A program made the translations under genes and the position numbers. A stretch of 64,000 nt of DNA from Piezodorus guildinii (lineage: Eukaryota > Arthropoda > Insecta > Hemiptera > Pentatomidae). Location of the stretch: the NCBI GenBank assembly GCA_023052935.1, contig CM041292.1:202825799-202889798 (forward strand), written 5' to 3'. The notes beneath the pieces were generated by a model. The model saw only the letters and a list, made by a program, of their open reading frames with translations, did no database searches and was not told the origin of the DNA. The number at the start of each line of letters is the position of its first letter. Within the stretch, counting starts at the first letter, position 1. This document shows positions 43,910 through 55,059 of the stretch, piece by piece.

Positions 43910-44350
43910 GTGATACTACTAAAAGATCCCGTATTAGAGGAAAAGATAAAAATATGAAGGATAAAACACGAAATGAGGTAGGCCTATTGGCAGTGAACTT
44001 GACATTGGAATGATTCTGAAAGAAAACAAGATAAAAGTCATTGGCCACAGTCTGTGACGTAATGTGATGGCTACCGAGGGATCTCATGTCAGCGCTTTTT
44101 CTGTCGGTTTTATAATTAAGTTTTTCTAACATTTATAACTGTTATGATCTTTTAAATGTGTATTGTTCCAATTTGTATATAATGTTAATATATTAGTTTA
44201 ATATCATTTATAAATTACAACATATTAAAAAGATAAGGTATGCATAGTTGATTGTAGTCTAGGAGTTTTTTTAGACATTTCTGGAGTATTTCTAGTCTCA
44301 CTATAAATATTGAACAAAATAAAAACCTTAAAATAAAAAAAAACCGTGCA
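43910..44350. other. No feature identified
   Basis: No supported coding sequence or repeat pairing. Confidence 0.25.
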
Positions 44351-44355
44351 ATAAG

Positions 44356-44627
44356 GTTTGTATGTTTATTTATTTAACGTCACTTTATGCTACTATGGCT
44401 AATCGGACGATGCTACAGTGGGAGTCCTAAATTTTGCCTATCCAGGTTTTATTAGGATAGGGATCTTTAACGAGTACCTGCCATCGCACAGGCTCGGGAC
44501 CACCTTAGGACGGGATAACCAAGGATTTTGTACACACATTAAAAAGTCCTAGGACCACCTGCGGGTTTGAACCCGTGACCTTTGCTATAGGAGGCTGTTA
44601 TGCTAACCACCCAGCTACAAGTCATTC
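44356..44627 (-). mobile_element. SINE-1, full copy
   Basis: B-box region CGGGTTTGAACCCG at ~44562-44575 and the complete set of body blocks on the minus strand. A 12-base deletion lies in the CTTCGGAGG block compared with 6195-6465. Confidence 0.82.
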
Positions 44628-44639
44628 CGCCGTACAATG

Positions 44640-44845
44640 AGGTGATTAGGCCGAAATCACACTTAGCCGCCAGGTTTTACCCCCATTAATTCAGATAACG
44701 ACTTTCTAGGGGCTTGGTCTGCCACAGGAGGGTCTCCATGCCATAGGGCTGCCCCTCGACCGAAATAACAGAATAAGTAATATTATGCTACAGCCGAGAT
44801 TCGAACCCAGACAAGTGGTCTATCTACTAGATCACGTCGCACCTT
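44640..44845 (-). mobile_element. Second tRNA-derived SINE family (SINE-2)
   Basis: The minus strand starts AAGGTGCGACGTGATCTAGT and has GGGTTCGAATCTC, an excellent B box, ~45 bases in. The body (GGGGCAGCCCTATGGCATGG) is unrelated to SINE-1. One copy in the window. A degenerate tRNA gene is excluded by the missing acceptor-stem pairing and the long body. Confidence 0.65.
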
Positions 44846-44884
44846 ACAAAATTAATATCTGAAGTGAAAATTTAATAAAAGCCA

Positions 44885-45480
44885 TCAAATTATTATTTGC
44901 GATTTTGTGTTTTAATAATAATCATAGGCCTACCGAACCCGAAGGTTCGATGCCGATACCACCAAACTTTTCCTGCACAGACATCAGCCTTAATGCAATC
45001 CTCCCATCGAAGCTTCGGCCTACCTTTCGGACGCCTACCAGTCGGTTCAGCGAATACCAACTTTCTCGAAAGTCGTTCCTCATCGAGCCCAACAACTTTA
45101 CCCGACCATTTGAGTCTCCGCGATGCTATTAACTCAATCATATTCAAAGGGTACAAACTCCGCAATTCCGCGTTGTGCAATATTCTAAACTCCCCAGTGG
45201 CCTCATCTCTCTTCGGACCAAATATTTTGCGCAGTACCTTATTTTCGAAAACCTTAAGCCGTTGTTCATCCTTCAAAGTAAGCGGCCACGTTTCACATCC
45301 GTAAAGAACCGTCGGAAGAATAATAGTTTTATAAATTCTAACCTTTAAGTTTTTAGACAGAAGCCGGGAGCTAAGTAATTTAGCAACTGAACAATTACAT
45401 ACATTTCCCACCTTTAACCGGGACTTTATTTCTTCCTGGATTTCATTTTTCTTGTTATTGAACCTAAATACTTGAATTTC
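44885..45480 (-). pseudogene. RTE-like retrotransposon 3' part
   Basis: The minus strand gives an open frame of 172 codons: VAKLLSSRLLSKNLKVRIYK, PTVLYGCETWPLTLKDEQRL, VFENKVLRKIFGPKRDEATG, LHNAELRSLYPLNMIELIAS and TGRRPKGRPKLRWEDC, then a short tail. This is the best-preserved copy of the RTE family captured by the Helitrons. Upstream (45411-45480) it continues as KSRLKVG-like and YLGSITR-like sequence with a break, and is then interrupted by a mariner piece; the RTE word repeats at 45936-45985. Confidence 0.85.
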
Positions 45481-45495
45481 TCTACTTGCTCAAAA

Positions 45496-45930
45496 GTATG
45501 GGGAAGGGAGTGTTAATGAACGGACCATTCGCCGTTGGTTGGTTAAGTTTTCAGCTGGGGATACCGACTTGGAAAACTTGCCCCAAGGAAGACCTCCGTC
45601 CGTAATAGACAACGATGTCCTCAAACATACAGTAGAAGGAAACCCCTACCAAACAGTTAAAGGGCTCTCAGCACAACTAAATGCAAGTGCATCTACCGTT
45701 TCCAGACATTTAAAATGTATTGAGAAAGTAAAAAAGCTCAATACATTGGTACCTCATGATCTCACTGAGCGGCATGTTTCAAAACACCCACCATATTCTC
45801 CCGACTTGTCAGATTACCACTTGTTCAGGAATTTAGACAACTTCGTCAAAGGAAAACTTTTTGAAAATGATGATCAAGTGAAAAGTGCGTTTTCAGATTT
45901 TGTTTCACTTCAAAGCGCAGAGTTTATTTA
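45496..45930 (+). pseudogene. mariner family B fragment inserted in the RTE copy
   Basis: Open through GEGSVNERTIRRWLVKFSAG, VIDNDVLKHTVEGNPYQTVK, NASASTVSRHLKCIEKVKKL, LVPHDLTERHVSKHPPYSPD and SDYHLFRNLDNFVKGKL to FVSLQSAEFI. HTH half and C-terminal part are joined in frame with the central catalytic third deleted. Neither terminal repeat is present. It is bordered by a ~35-base duplication of RTE sequence. Confidence 0.87.
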
Positions 45931-45989
45931 GGAAATACTTGAATTTCCCTACGTGTTCAAAAGTATGCTCTGATATATTTGTGTTTTAA

Positions 45990-46405
45990 TGTAATTTATA
46001 TAAAGGTGATATATTAATAAAGTGCACACTTTTTTTACTGTTTCAAAGGTTATTGAAATGGGTGAGGTGAATTTTAAAACTGTTTCATAACATATGAAAC
46101 AAAGTTGAGGAGGTTTCAGGGTTATTACATAAAAAAAAGACTGTTATTCACTTCTGTCGCCAGTTTTTTTAAGGCGGAAGAATTAGAGGTAAAACAAATT
46201 GGGGAAAATGTTTTTTTTTCAAAAACAGAATTTTTTTATTATAGAGTACTTTGGCATCAGTTTGTAATAGCTGTATTATATTGCATCAACCATTTATTAC
46301 GTAAGACAAATATGTATCATTGTATAACCTAAAAAGTATCAACTCAGAGCGCCAGCTGAAAAATATTTGAGTCTGGTCTTATTCCGCATATTATATCAGT
46401 ATACA
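45990..46405. other. No feature identified
   Basis: AT-rich with T runs; the short open frame at 46105-46332 has no motif. Confidence 0.25.
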
Positions 46406-46407
46406 TG

Positions 46408-46602
46408 GGAGTAAAAAATCCTTAGTTATGCCGCCCTTCGGAGGGGACGTTAAAAGGTGGTCCCGAGCCTGTGCGATGTCAGTTACTCGTTAAAGATCCC
46501 TATCCTAATAAAACCTGGATATGCGAAATTTAGGACTTCCACTGTAGCATCGTCCGATTAGCCATAGTAGCATAAAGTGACGTTAAATGAATAAACAACA
46601 AA
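46408..46602 (+). mobile_element. SINE-1, headless copy
   Basis: Body from GGAGTAAAAAATCCTTAG to GTGACGTTAAATGAATAAAC, the closest copy to the apparent consensus. Confidence 0.82.
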
Positions 46603-46703
46603 TCGGAATATATTGTAGAGTCCATAGCAGAACAGTACAACCAAAAAAGAAACAGGCTTTTCGCATCTATACAGGCCCTCAAAATGAATCTGAGAGTTAA
46701 AAA

Positions 46704-46850
46704 TCTGGTGCGCGCAACACACGACTTTCACTTACCTCCGTTATTTATATCAAATTACGAATTATTAAACAAATTTAGAAACGAAATAAATTGTTAAAGA
46801 ATTATTTACATTGGATTTTAAAAGTAACACGTGTTTTATTAAATAATCTA
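46704..46850 (+). mobile_element. HINE-like repeat, 5' fragment
   Basis: TCTGGTGCGCGCAACACACG then ACTTTCACTTACCTCC and ~110 bases of diverged body. Confidence 0.75.
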
Positions 46851-47325
46851 TTATCTATATTTATAAAAGAAAGTGTCATTATACTCGATTTTTTGGTCAT
46901 CGCAGTTTCTCTCAAAACGACTATGGTTGTGAAGTTGAAAATTGTCTTAGAGGTTCGTCTTGACGCCAAAATGTGCAATAAGGCTGGGTTTGGGAAAATT
47001 CGTCCTCTAAGTGATTTAAAAAATTATTTTTCTAAAACGTAAAACAAAATTGGTTTTCGAATAACTCAAAAATTGTACGCATCCTCTAAAACTATAAGTA
47101 CTCATTTGAATGACATGCGTATATCTAACTAACTGGAAGCAAAATCGTCTTAATCTGATCAGTAATAGCATAGATACTCAAAAAACTTATAAAAAATAAA
47201 TTTAGGTATATTTATTTGTTTCATATTCATGTTTCGTGTGTAGGTTTCTACCCAATCCATATGTTTCATTAATGTTGGTTTTTTTAAAATGATCAATAGG
47301 CTGAAAAAAGTTTAAGTTTTAAAAA
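46851..47325 (+). repeat. Helitron-related segment shared with Helitron 1
   Basis: GGTCATCGCAGTTTCTC, ACTATGGTTGTGAAG and GTGCAATAAGGCTGGGTTTG match 31484-31577. It begins TCTATATTTATAAAAGAAAG, a plausible TC-type start of a second Helitron family. No CTAG end was found before the next HINE-like copy. Confidence 0.5.
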
Positions 47326-47328
47326 AAA

Positions 47329-48218
47329 TCTGGTGCGGGCAACACACGACTTTCACTTACCTCCATTTTTAAAATCAATAAAAGAATTTTCAAATACAGT
47401 TAGAGATAAAAATACGTGAAATTATTAAGGAATTAATCAAATTGAATTTATATAGAAACATGTGTTTTATTAAAAAATCTATTATATTATTATCTAAACT
47501 AATCAGTTAGTTTTATCTTCTTTTCATCACTCTCCAATAACTTTTAAAAGCTTGTGTATGAGATGATAATTTTTCTAAAATCTTTAGCTTTCCAACGGTA
47601 TATCATACATGTATATTACTGCTCTTATGTTCAAAAACGAAAAATTGCATTAAAAAAATATTTTTTCTGTTTTCTCCTTTAGTTGGGTATCGAATTTATT
47701 CAATTTATATATTTACCAGTTTTTCATCAGCGTTAACAAGATAATCTAGTTATTATTATTGAATCTACAAAATTAAAGGTACTTTAGAGGAAGAAAATAT
47801 CGGCATTTAAGCCCTGTCCATTTTTATCTAAATAAAACCTACATGATATTAAAGCCTAATAAATTTTACATCGATATAGCGAGTTTAATCAAAATCGTCG
47901 GAACCGTTTTTGAGAAAATCGAAAAAAGGTGCAAAATGCATTGTATAAAGTGCCTCTGCTGGTAGGCTCATTTTGATGAAAAAAGTTTTGTCACGTCTCG
48001 GGCATATAGTTGTCTTAAATATGAAATTTCAGTTTCATAGGACTTACCGTTTCCACCCGGGAGTTACCACACACACACAGCCACACACACAGACCTTTTT
48101 GCGGGACTTGGTTATTTGGACTCAGGGGACCCTAAAACGTGTATTTCCATTGAAAACTGGAATTCGAAAATTTTCACGATCGCAATACTCCCCCTTACTA
48201 TATATAGTAAGTGAAAGT
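47329..48218 (+). mobile_element. HINE-like repeat, complete copy
   Basis: Both ends intact, including ACTTTCACTTACCTCC and CTTACTATATATAGTAAG with GTGAAAGT. The CA run is short and interrupted (48068-48092). Very similar to 6681-7584 throughout. Confidence 0.87.
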
Positions 48219-48429
48219 AAAATAATAGAACTTGGTTTTTGAATCCTAAAAAAAATGCGAGCTTATTCAGTTGGAAAGGTACACCCCTGATTGAAAAAAA
48301 TACGCATTTTGTGTTACATAGAAGTTACAATGCTATAGAATGATAATGTATTAATGCAAAAATTATAAAAAACTTTCTTAATTCGCAGCAATTAAAAAAA
48401 AGAAATAGTCGCGTGCAAGGTACCATTAT

Positions 48430-49182
48430 CTACGATTATCAGTTTGTTTTATCGGCTTTTCATCAATCTCCGTTAACTTTTACAAAAATGTATATAAGGT
48501 TATATTTTTTTGTTAGGTTCTTTTAATTAAAGTGATCCATTTTCATTCAACTTATTTTTTTTCTTATTTCCTTCTCCCTACGTTTCAAGAGTGGGTGATG
48601 ATAACAAGCATGACAGGGCTGGTCAGCCAATAATAGTTTTTTTTTTGTTTTAATGTGACAAAATATATATTTATATAAGTGCATAATATAGGAATATTAA
48701 AAGATCCTTTGAAAATGGCAAAAAGCCGAAACGTAGGGAGAAGGAAATAAGAAATAAATTAAGTTCAATGAAAATGGATCACTTTAATTAAAAGAACCTA
48801 ACAAAACATATATTCATCCAAACAACTTTTAATTGTAACAAAAGTTATATTTTTTCTAAAATCTTTAGCTTTACAAACGTAAATTATACCTGTATATAAC
48901 TGTTCTTATGTTCAAAATCGAAAAATTGCATTAAAGAAATTTTTTTTTTTCAGTTTTCTCCTTTAGTTGGATATCGAATTCGTTCAACTTATATATTTAC
49001 CTGTTTTTTATCCGTGGTAACAAGATAATATGGTTATTTTTTTTTATAATCTATAAAATTAAAGGTGCTTTAGAGGAAGAACATTTAATTTATCGGCATT
49101 TAAGACATTTCACCTGAAATTTCAGTTTCATAGAAATTTACGTTTTTGCGCTGAACTTAGCACACACACACACACACACGGA
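48430..49182 (+). mobile_element. Degenerate HINE-like copy with nested foldback
   Basis: Family body resumes at GTTTTATCGGCTTTTCATCA and again after the foldback at TTTTTTCTAAAATCTTTAGC, ending in a CA run at ~49160-49180. Both ends are lost; it is the most diverged copy. Confidence 0.7.
48508..48807. mobile_element. Foldback element with GAAACG core, inside a HINE-like copy
   Basis: Arms TTAGGTTCTTTTAATTAAAG to CCTTCTCCCTACGTTTC (left) and its inverse (right, 48730-48807) are ~80 bases with few mismatches. On the plus strand the right arm has ATGGCAAAAAGCCGAAACG, a GGC/GCC hairpin before GAAACG, as in the other foldbacks. Confidence 0.78.
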
Positions 49183-49555
49183 TATGTAGTTTATGAAATA
49201 ATTTACTGAATAATTATTTATACTAACCCTATCCTAGAGCATTTATGGCATAAACAATTCTTTAACCCAGAAAAATTTACGATGATTGCAACGATTATCC
49301 CTATTTAGATAACTAGACTAACTGCTCCAATTAATGGATTCCAGAAGAGAGCACTTCCAGATATATCACTACTTACCTGGTGTGCTTTTTTTTAATCCTT
49401 TGGAAGAATGTGAAAGTTATCGTATCTTCTGGATAAGTACTAAATTTTTAACTTTGTTACGTGCTTGCAACGAGTTTGAAAGATGTTTTAAGCCCGTAAT
49501 AAGACGAAATACGTTAGAAAGTTTCTGTTTTAAGGTCTAATAACAAAGTATGGTG

Positions 49556-50130
49556 TCGGAACTGGAAAATTCAAATAAATGCCAACAAATCCAAACAAAT
49601 TACCTTTACCCTTCGTCGTAAACCTATGACATCCTGCCCTACTGTCTCCTTCAATAATACTCCTCTTGTCCCGGTTGAACAGATCCGTTACCTAGGACTG
49701 CACCTTGACTGAAACGACAAGAAACTGCACGACGTTTTCGGCTACTCCAACACTTACTGGACAAACGTTCTAATCTTGCACTTAACTACAAAAGGCTCAT
49801 CTACATGACTATCATAAGACCGATATGGACTTAAGGAGTTGAGCTTTGGGGCTCTACTAAACCATCGAATTCTTCCCGTATCCAATCCAAAATCCTCAAT
49901 ACCCCTTACTTTGTCACGAATAAACTGATCCATAAAGACCACAATGTTTCGTATGTTGCTGATTTGGCCCGATCTAGATACCATTCCTTTCATGACAAAC
50001 TCCATTCCCACCCTGATCCTCTAGTTTCAATCCTTTCTTCCTCTTCAATTCCTGACAATCCTCCGAGTCGTCTGAAAAGGAGATGACCCCGAGACCTTCT
50101 AGTTTAGAACATTTTTAGAGTACTTTTGCG
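49556..50130 (+). pseudogene. Jockey-like RT C-terminal fragment
   Basis: Reads KQITFTLRRKPMTSCPTVSF, VEQIRYLGLHLD, then with frame breaks the ELWGSTKPSNS-like block and a degraded end at PSRLKRR-like (50070-50090). Same subfamily as 27812-29073. Its last ~170 bases are also the start of the tandem duplication. Confidence 0.8.
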
Positions 50131-50551
50131 TTTGGGTGAAATTAATGCAATAAAGAAGTTAGTCCGTTTTATATTCGGTATTTTATAACTGCCTCTTAGT
50201 CTCGATGAACAACATTTATTTAAATTACTGTTTCAAATTACCTATATTTATACCGCTTAGGCTAAATATGAACATATTAATTTTCAAGACTTTACTGGAA
50301 TATTTGATTTTAAGCACCGATTTTTATGTGTATTTCTTTTACTGCCTCTTCTTATTCATCTTCGAAGGACAGAATCGGGTTTCAAATGCCATATAACTTC
50401 TTTTTGTGATTAAAATAAAATTTTAACGTTAAATATTTGTCTATTTATTTTCAATATTTAGTTTCGGCTAATCAGGTACAATATAATCTTTATTTCAGTG
50501 ATATTAATCTTACTTGAATCATGACTTTAAATCAGGGCTTCATATGTATAT

Positions 50552-50624
<73 letters not shown>

Positions 50625-51277
50625 GTCTAGCCTTTGCAACTCAGATTGCTGATTCGGCCCGATCTAGATACCATTCCTTTCATGACAAACTCCATTCCCA
50701 CCCTGATCCTCTAGTTTCAATCCTTTCTTCCTCTTCAATTCCTGACAATCCTCCGAGTCGTCTGAAAAGGAGATGACCCCGAGACCTTCTAGTTTAGAAC
50801 ATTTTTAGAGTACTTTTGCGTTTGGGTGAAATTAATGCAATAAAGAAGTTAGTCCGTTTTATATTCGGTATTTTATAACTGCCTCTTAGTCTCGATGAAC
50901 AACATTTATTTAAATTACTGTTTCAAATTGCCTATATTTATACCGCTTAGGCTAAATATGAACATATTAATTTTCAAGACTTTACTGGAATATTTGATTT
51001 TAAGCACCGATTTTTATGTGTATTTCTTTTACTGTCTCTTCTTACTCATCTTCGATGGACAGAATCGGGTTTTCAAATGCCATATAACTTCTTTTTGTGA
51101 TTAAAATAAATTTTAAACGTTAAATGTTTGTCTATTTATTTTCAATTTTTTAGTTTCGGCTAATCAGGTACAATATAATCTATATTTCTGTGATATTAAT
51201 CTTACTTGAATCATGACTTTAAATCAGGGCTTCATATATATATATATATATATTTGTCTAGCCTTTGCAACTCAGAA
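49958..51277 (+). repeat. ~690-bp tandem duplication
   Basis: GCTGATT(T/C)GGCCCGATCTAG starts at 49958 and 50648. The units run in parallel through a LINE 3' end, a unique-looking segment, a TA microsatellite and TTGTCTAGCCTTTGCAACTC. Differences are a handful of substitutions, single-base indels and the TA run, ~80 bases in unit 1 (50556-50625) but ~20 in unit 2 (51234-51254). Confidence 0.93.
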
Positions 51278-51451
51278 GAAGAGTTAAATAGATGGCCGAG
51301 AAAAAGGTTTACAGTCATCAAACGGTTTTCTTCTATTTTAGCGTAAATTGTGGAAGCGATTCGAACTCCTTATCCCAAATCTAATTTCATTTCTAACCCT
51401 GATACATAGTACATCAAATTTCATTTCTTTATGAAAACAAAACACAAAAAA

Positions 51452-52008
51452 TCTGGTGCACGCAACACACGACTTTACTTACCTCCGTTTTTAAAATCAA
51501 TTTAAGAATTTTTGGATACTGGATATGATTAGTTGAATTGAAAAAATTGTGTAGTTTCAACAATTTATTTTTTGCCAACGTTTCGACCCCCATTGTGGGT
51601 CATCATCAGAATATTTAAATCAGAATGAAACCTACATCGTGTTAAATCCCATCAAATTTTAGATCGATATATAGAGTTTAATCAAAATCGTTAGAACCGT
51701 TTTTGAGGAAATCGTAAAAAGGTGCAAAATGCATGGTATAAAGTAGATCTTCCGGTCTGCTGATTTTGGTGAAAAAGTTTCTGTAACATCTCGGGCGTAT
51801 AGTTCTCTTAAATATGAAATTTCAGTTTCATAGGACTTTTCGTTTTGGCCCGAGAGTTACCACACACACATAAACACAGTCACAGACCTTTTTGCGGCAC
51901 TTGGTCATTTGGACTCAGGGGACCCTAAAACGTGTATTTCCGTTGAAAACTATTCACGATCGCAATACTTTCCCTTACTATATATTTCATGTACATGTAC
52001 ATGAAAGT
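51452..52008 (+). mobile_element. HINE-like repeat with internal replacement and altered hairpin
   Basis: 5' end TCTGGTGCACGCAACACACG; ~60 bases later the body is replaced by a hammerhead-like segment (51515-51612), then resumes at AATGAAACCTACAT. Near the 3' end the normal palindrome is changed to TTTCATGTACATGTACATGA, still ending GAAAGT. Confidence 0.8.
51515..51612 (-). ncRNA. Hammerhead-like core segment (single, Penelope-like repeat unit)
   Basis: The minus strand has CTGATGATGACCC, ACAATG, GGGGTCGAAACG at 51578-51609: same boxes and GACCC/GGGTC helix as in the 17540-19190 array. Flanking ATGATTAGTTGA also matches the array. Only ~98 bases remain, replacing part of a HINE-like copy. 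Confidence 0.45.
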
Positions 52009-52915
52009 AAAAAGCAACACTGTGGTCTCATATGTATGATATATATTGAAAGCATCAAGTTTTTTATATACCTGACGTACCGAATCGAAATTTCTATTGA
52101 ACAAGAATTTCCATATTTCCTTGTAACTAAAACTAATAGTTTTGTTTTTTTATCTCTCTTAATATTCATATTTTATGTTTCCTTAAGCACGCGCTAAATT
52201 AATTACGATTCAGCATATTTCTTGTGATTAGAAAATATTAAAATATGATTTAAAAAGTTTTTCTTTGTTGCTTTAATCAAGTTAAATCTCAATTTAAATT
52301 TAACTTTAACATTTTGGTTCTAAACGATCGCTAACATTATAGGCATAAGATCGTATTAGTTAATTACGCTAATCATGTCTACTAATTTTGAATATTTTTT
52401 TTTTTTTTTTATCATACATCAAGAAAAATGTCACAAAATTGTAATACAATACATTTAAATATCTCAATTTGTGATTATAATACATTTTTATACTATTTTA
52501 AATTTTTAGTGCAAAAAACATTGATCGATCCGATCTAATCATAATGATATTGATCCATAGTCGAAACTATGCCTTAAAAGTGAAATTCGTTACAGTTCCC
52601 ACAATACTTGAGAACAAAAGGTCCCCCTAATTCATCATTATTCCAAAAGTGTTTGAATTTCTCACCATTGTTTACCCGCCGGTGAAGTAATACTATCGAA
52701 AATTTCTGGGATCTTGTTTCATACGAGCCTGTCACGCATAGAATTTTATTTTTTAAGTTAGGAGAATTATAGATTTAAAAGATCTTTTCATTTTTATTTC
52801 AATGATGCTTACAACCGTATAATAGAAAAAAATACATTAAGCAGAGTAAACAATGATAATGGGCTTGATACAGGCATATGAAAAAAAAACACCCGGTGAT
52901 AGTGTTTTTTTATTC
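52009..52915. other. No feature identified
   Basis: AT-rich with a T run at 52397-52410; no ORF or repeat pairing recognised. Confidence 0.35.
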
Positions 52916-52919
52916 AAAT

Positions 52920-53160
52920 TAGTAGGTTTCGAGGCTATTCTTTTCTCAGCCGCCTCGGAGGATTATATGGATAGATAGAAGAGGATGTCGACAAGTTTGT
53001 TTGAGTGGATTGGTAGTTTGGAAGTAAAGAAGGCACATCTATTTCGAGCTCAGTCTTCAACAAATGGGATAATCAGGTCTCTATGAATTATTTTATTCGT
53101 GACAAAGTAAGGGACGTTTTGGATTGCAAGAATTGGATGCGGAAGGAATTCGATTGTTTA
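52920..53160 (-). pseudogene. Jockey-like LINE C-terminal coding fragment
   Basis: The minus strand retains the HKDLIIPFVEDLARN-like block and ends NPPRRLRKE-like. Lightly diverged from 27812-28200; both ends lost. Confidence 0.7.
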
Positions 53161-53194
53161 TTTTTTTTAAGACTAAAACGAGGACATCTCAAGG

Positions 53195-53709
53195 GGAGGA
53201 GTTAGTTGAGGGTGCAGTCAAATTAATTAACACACGATTAAGTAGAAACTTAACTTAATTGTGCCTACGTTTCGGCCTAAATTTCATTCATTCTTCAGGG
53301 CGATTGAAGGAGTGAGAAACCAAGCAATGGTATTAATTGTGTTAATTTGACTATAATAGTTAATAGTTATGATGTTTATTTATTTGCCAACTTTGTATTT
53401 ATCTCAATTATAGGTTGTTGTTTTGATTTTTTTATTATTATTATTATTTTATTGTATATATATTTATTTATTTTTAATTTCATGTAATTTGACTTTTATC
53501 ATTATTTTCTGTATATATTTTATGAATGTGGTCCCACTGTTCATAAAATATCTACTGTTCATTTTGTAACAAATTGTAATATATCGCAAAAAAAAAAAAA
53601 TAAAATAAAATAAATTTGACTATGAATGAACACTATGAATGTGTGTTAATTTGACTGCGCCCTCAACAAACTTCTCAATATACACACAGTCAACCATTCT
53701 CACTCAACT
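53195..53709. mobile_element. Foldback element with 14-bp target duplication
   Basis: AGGACATCT(C/A)AAGG at 53181-53194 and 53710-53723 (13/14). The left arm has GAGGGTGCAGTCAAATTAAT, the right its inverse ATTTGACTGCGCCCTC, and the right end has CAGTCAACCATTCTCAC, resembling the GGTCAAC...TCTC terminus of the other foldbacks. The core on the minus strand (CTGAAGAATG...GGCCGAAACG, 53266-53298) is degenerate. An A run lies in the loop at ~53587. Confidence 0.82.
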
Positions 53710-53904
53710 AGGACATCTAAAGGTTTACCAGCACAATGGGTTTATCCTAGTCTTGTCGAAAACTCTTGTGTCATATATATTTGGTATAAAAGGAGAATGA
53801 CATTACAGAGAAGAGCACTTGAGTTAAAACCTTAAGTCACACGACGAGGTAAAGTGTGTTTGTCAAATTAATTCTGCAACTAAATGACTTTGGATGAGAG
53901 TTAT

Positions 53905-54114
53905 TAATAATAATAATAATAATAATAAAAACTTTATTCTGGTACTATGTCCTTAAAATAACAAAAATGAACAGTACATATTCATATTTATGTCTGGTCA
54001 AGAAATCATAAAATTAATTTTTATTTACAAATGTGCAAAAAAGAAAAATTAAATACTACCTAGACTTATATACATTCATGTACAAAAAGTATGGATAATA
54101 AACACACAAGAATA

Positions 54115-54150
<36 letters not shown>

Positions 54151-54760
54151 AGAGAAAACTCCTAAAGGCTACTGATAGGGTTGAGAGAACATAAAAAAAA
54201 AAACAAAAAAAACAATAATTATTCCACAATGCTAGGTTAGGATAAAATAGATAATTATAACTTGTATTAATATAAAATAAAGTCAGTTGCGGATTCACAT
54301 TTGTTGTGCATCTATTTGGGATATCAAAAGATGTTGGAAAAGGTGAGATTCGAATGAGAGAAAGGAAGAAGCATGGCGAATATGACTAGTTAGAGAATTC
54401 CAGAAGGTTGCAGAACGGATATAAAAGGAGTGATCAGAAGATTTAGTTTCTATGGGTGGGAATGTAAATGGTCGGAATGACGAGAAGCTTACGAGTGGAA
54501 GAGGGAGAAGATGCCAGGAGCGATGAAAAAACTTAAGTGCTAATCGTTCGTCGGGAAAATGGGCAATATGGGTTTTCCAGAAAGGGTTTGATCAATGGTG
54601 ATACCAAGGTTTTTGACAGAGGAGCTAAAGGTGATTGGATGACCATTAAGAATTAGACTCGGAAAGGAAGTATTGGATCTGAGGAGGGAATTGGAACTTA
54701 TAACAATGGCCTGCGTTTTCTCAGCATTAAGCCTTAGTTTATTCAGGTTATTATTATTAC
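53905..54760 (-). pseudogene. CR1/L2-type LINE 3' end
   Basis: The minus strand reads LNKLRLNAEKTQAIVISSNS, LNGHPITFSSSVKNLGITID and, after a gap, FYIRSATFWNSLTSH then RHASSFLSFESHLFQHL: the KTQ...VKNLG and WNSLP...SF..LK blocks of CR1/L2-type proteins. The 3' UTR contains a long T run (54117-54148 as A on plus) and ends in (TAA)n at ~53907-53932, the microsatellite tail usual in this group. Confidence 0.8.
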
Positions 54761-55059
54761 CCTAACCGATTGAAAAAGATAATCCGAATGCATACAGTTA
54801 AGGAATGGATCTGACAGCCGACAATAGACCTTGAGAAAATACTTTCTCAATGTCCAATCCTGATTAGCAGCGGCTTAAAGGGCACTATCGGACTGTCGAG
54901 GCTCGCAATCTTATGGATGGAGCTTTCGGGTTAACTAACTATAAATCAATAGTTAACTCCGTCGACCCTCTATGCTCAGTTTAAGGCGTATAGAAATTAT
55001 ATGAGCTGACAAGAACGAGCTGCACAACATTAGTTTTGGTCTCCGCAATACCTATGTGA

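Noticed and set aside
44897..45304. Plus-strand 135-codon frame
   Set aside because: Antisense to the RTE C-terminal coding region; the same shadow occurs at 15859-16206.
54056..54298. 80-codon minus-strand Phe-rich frame
   Set aside because: Runs through a homopolymer in the CR1/L2 3' UTR.
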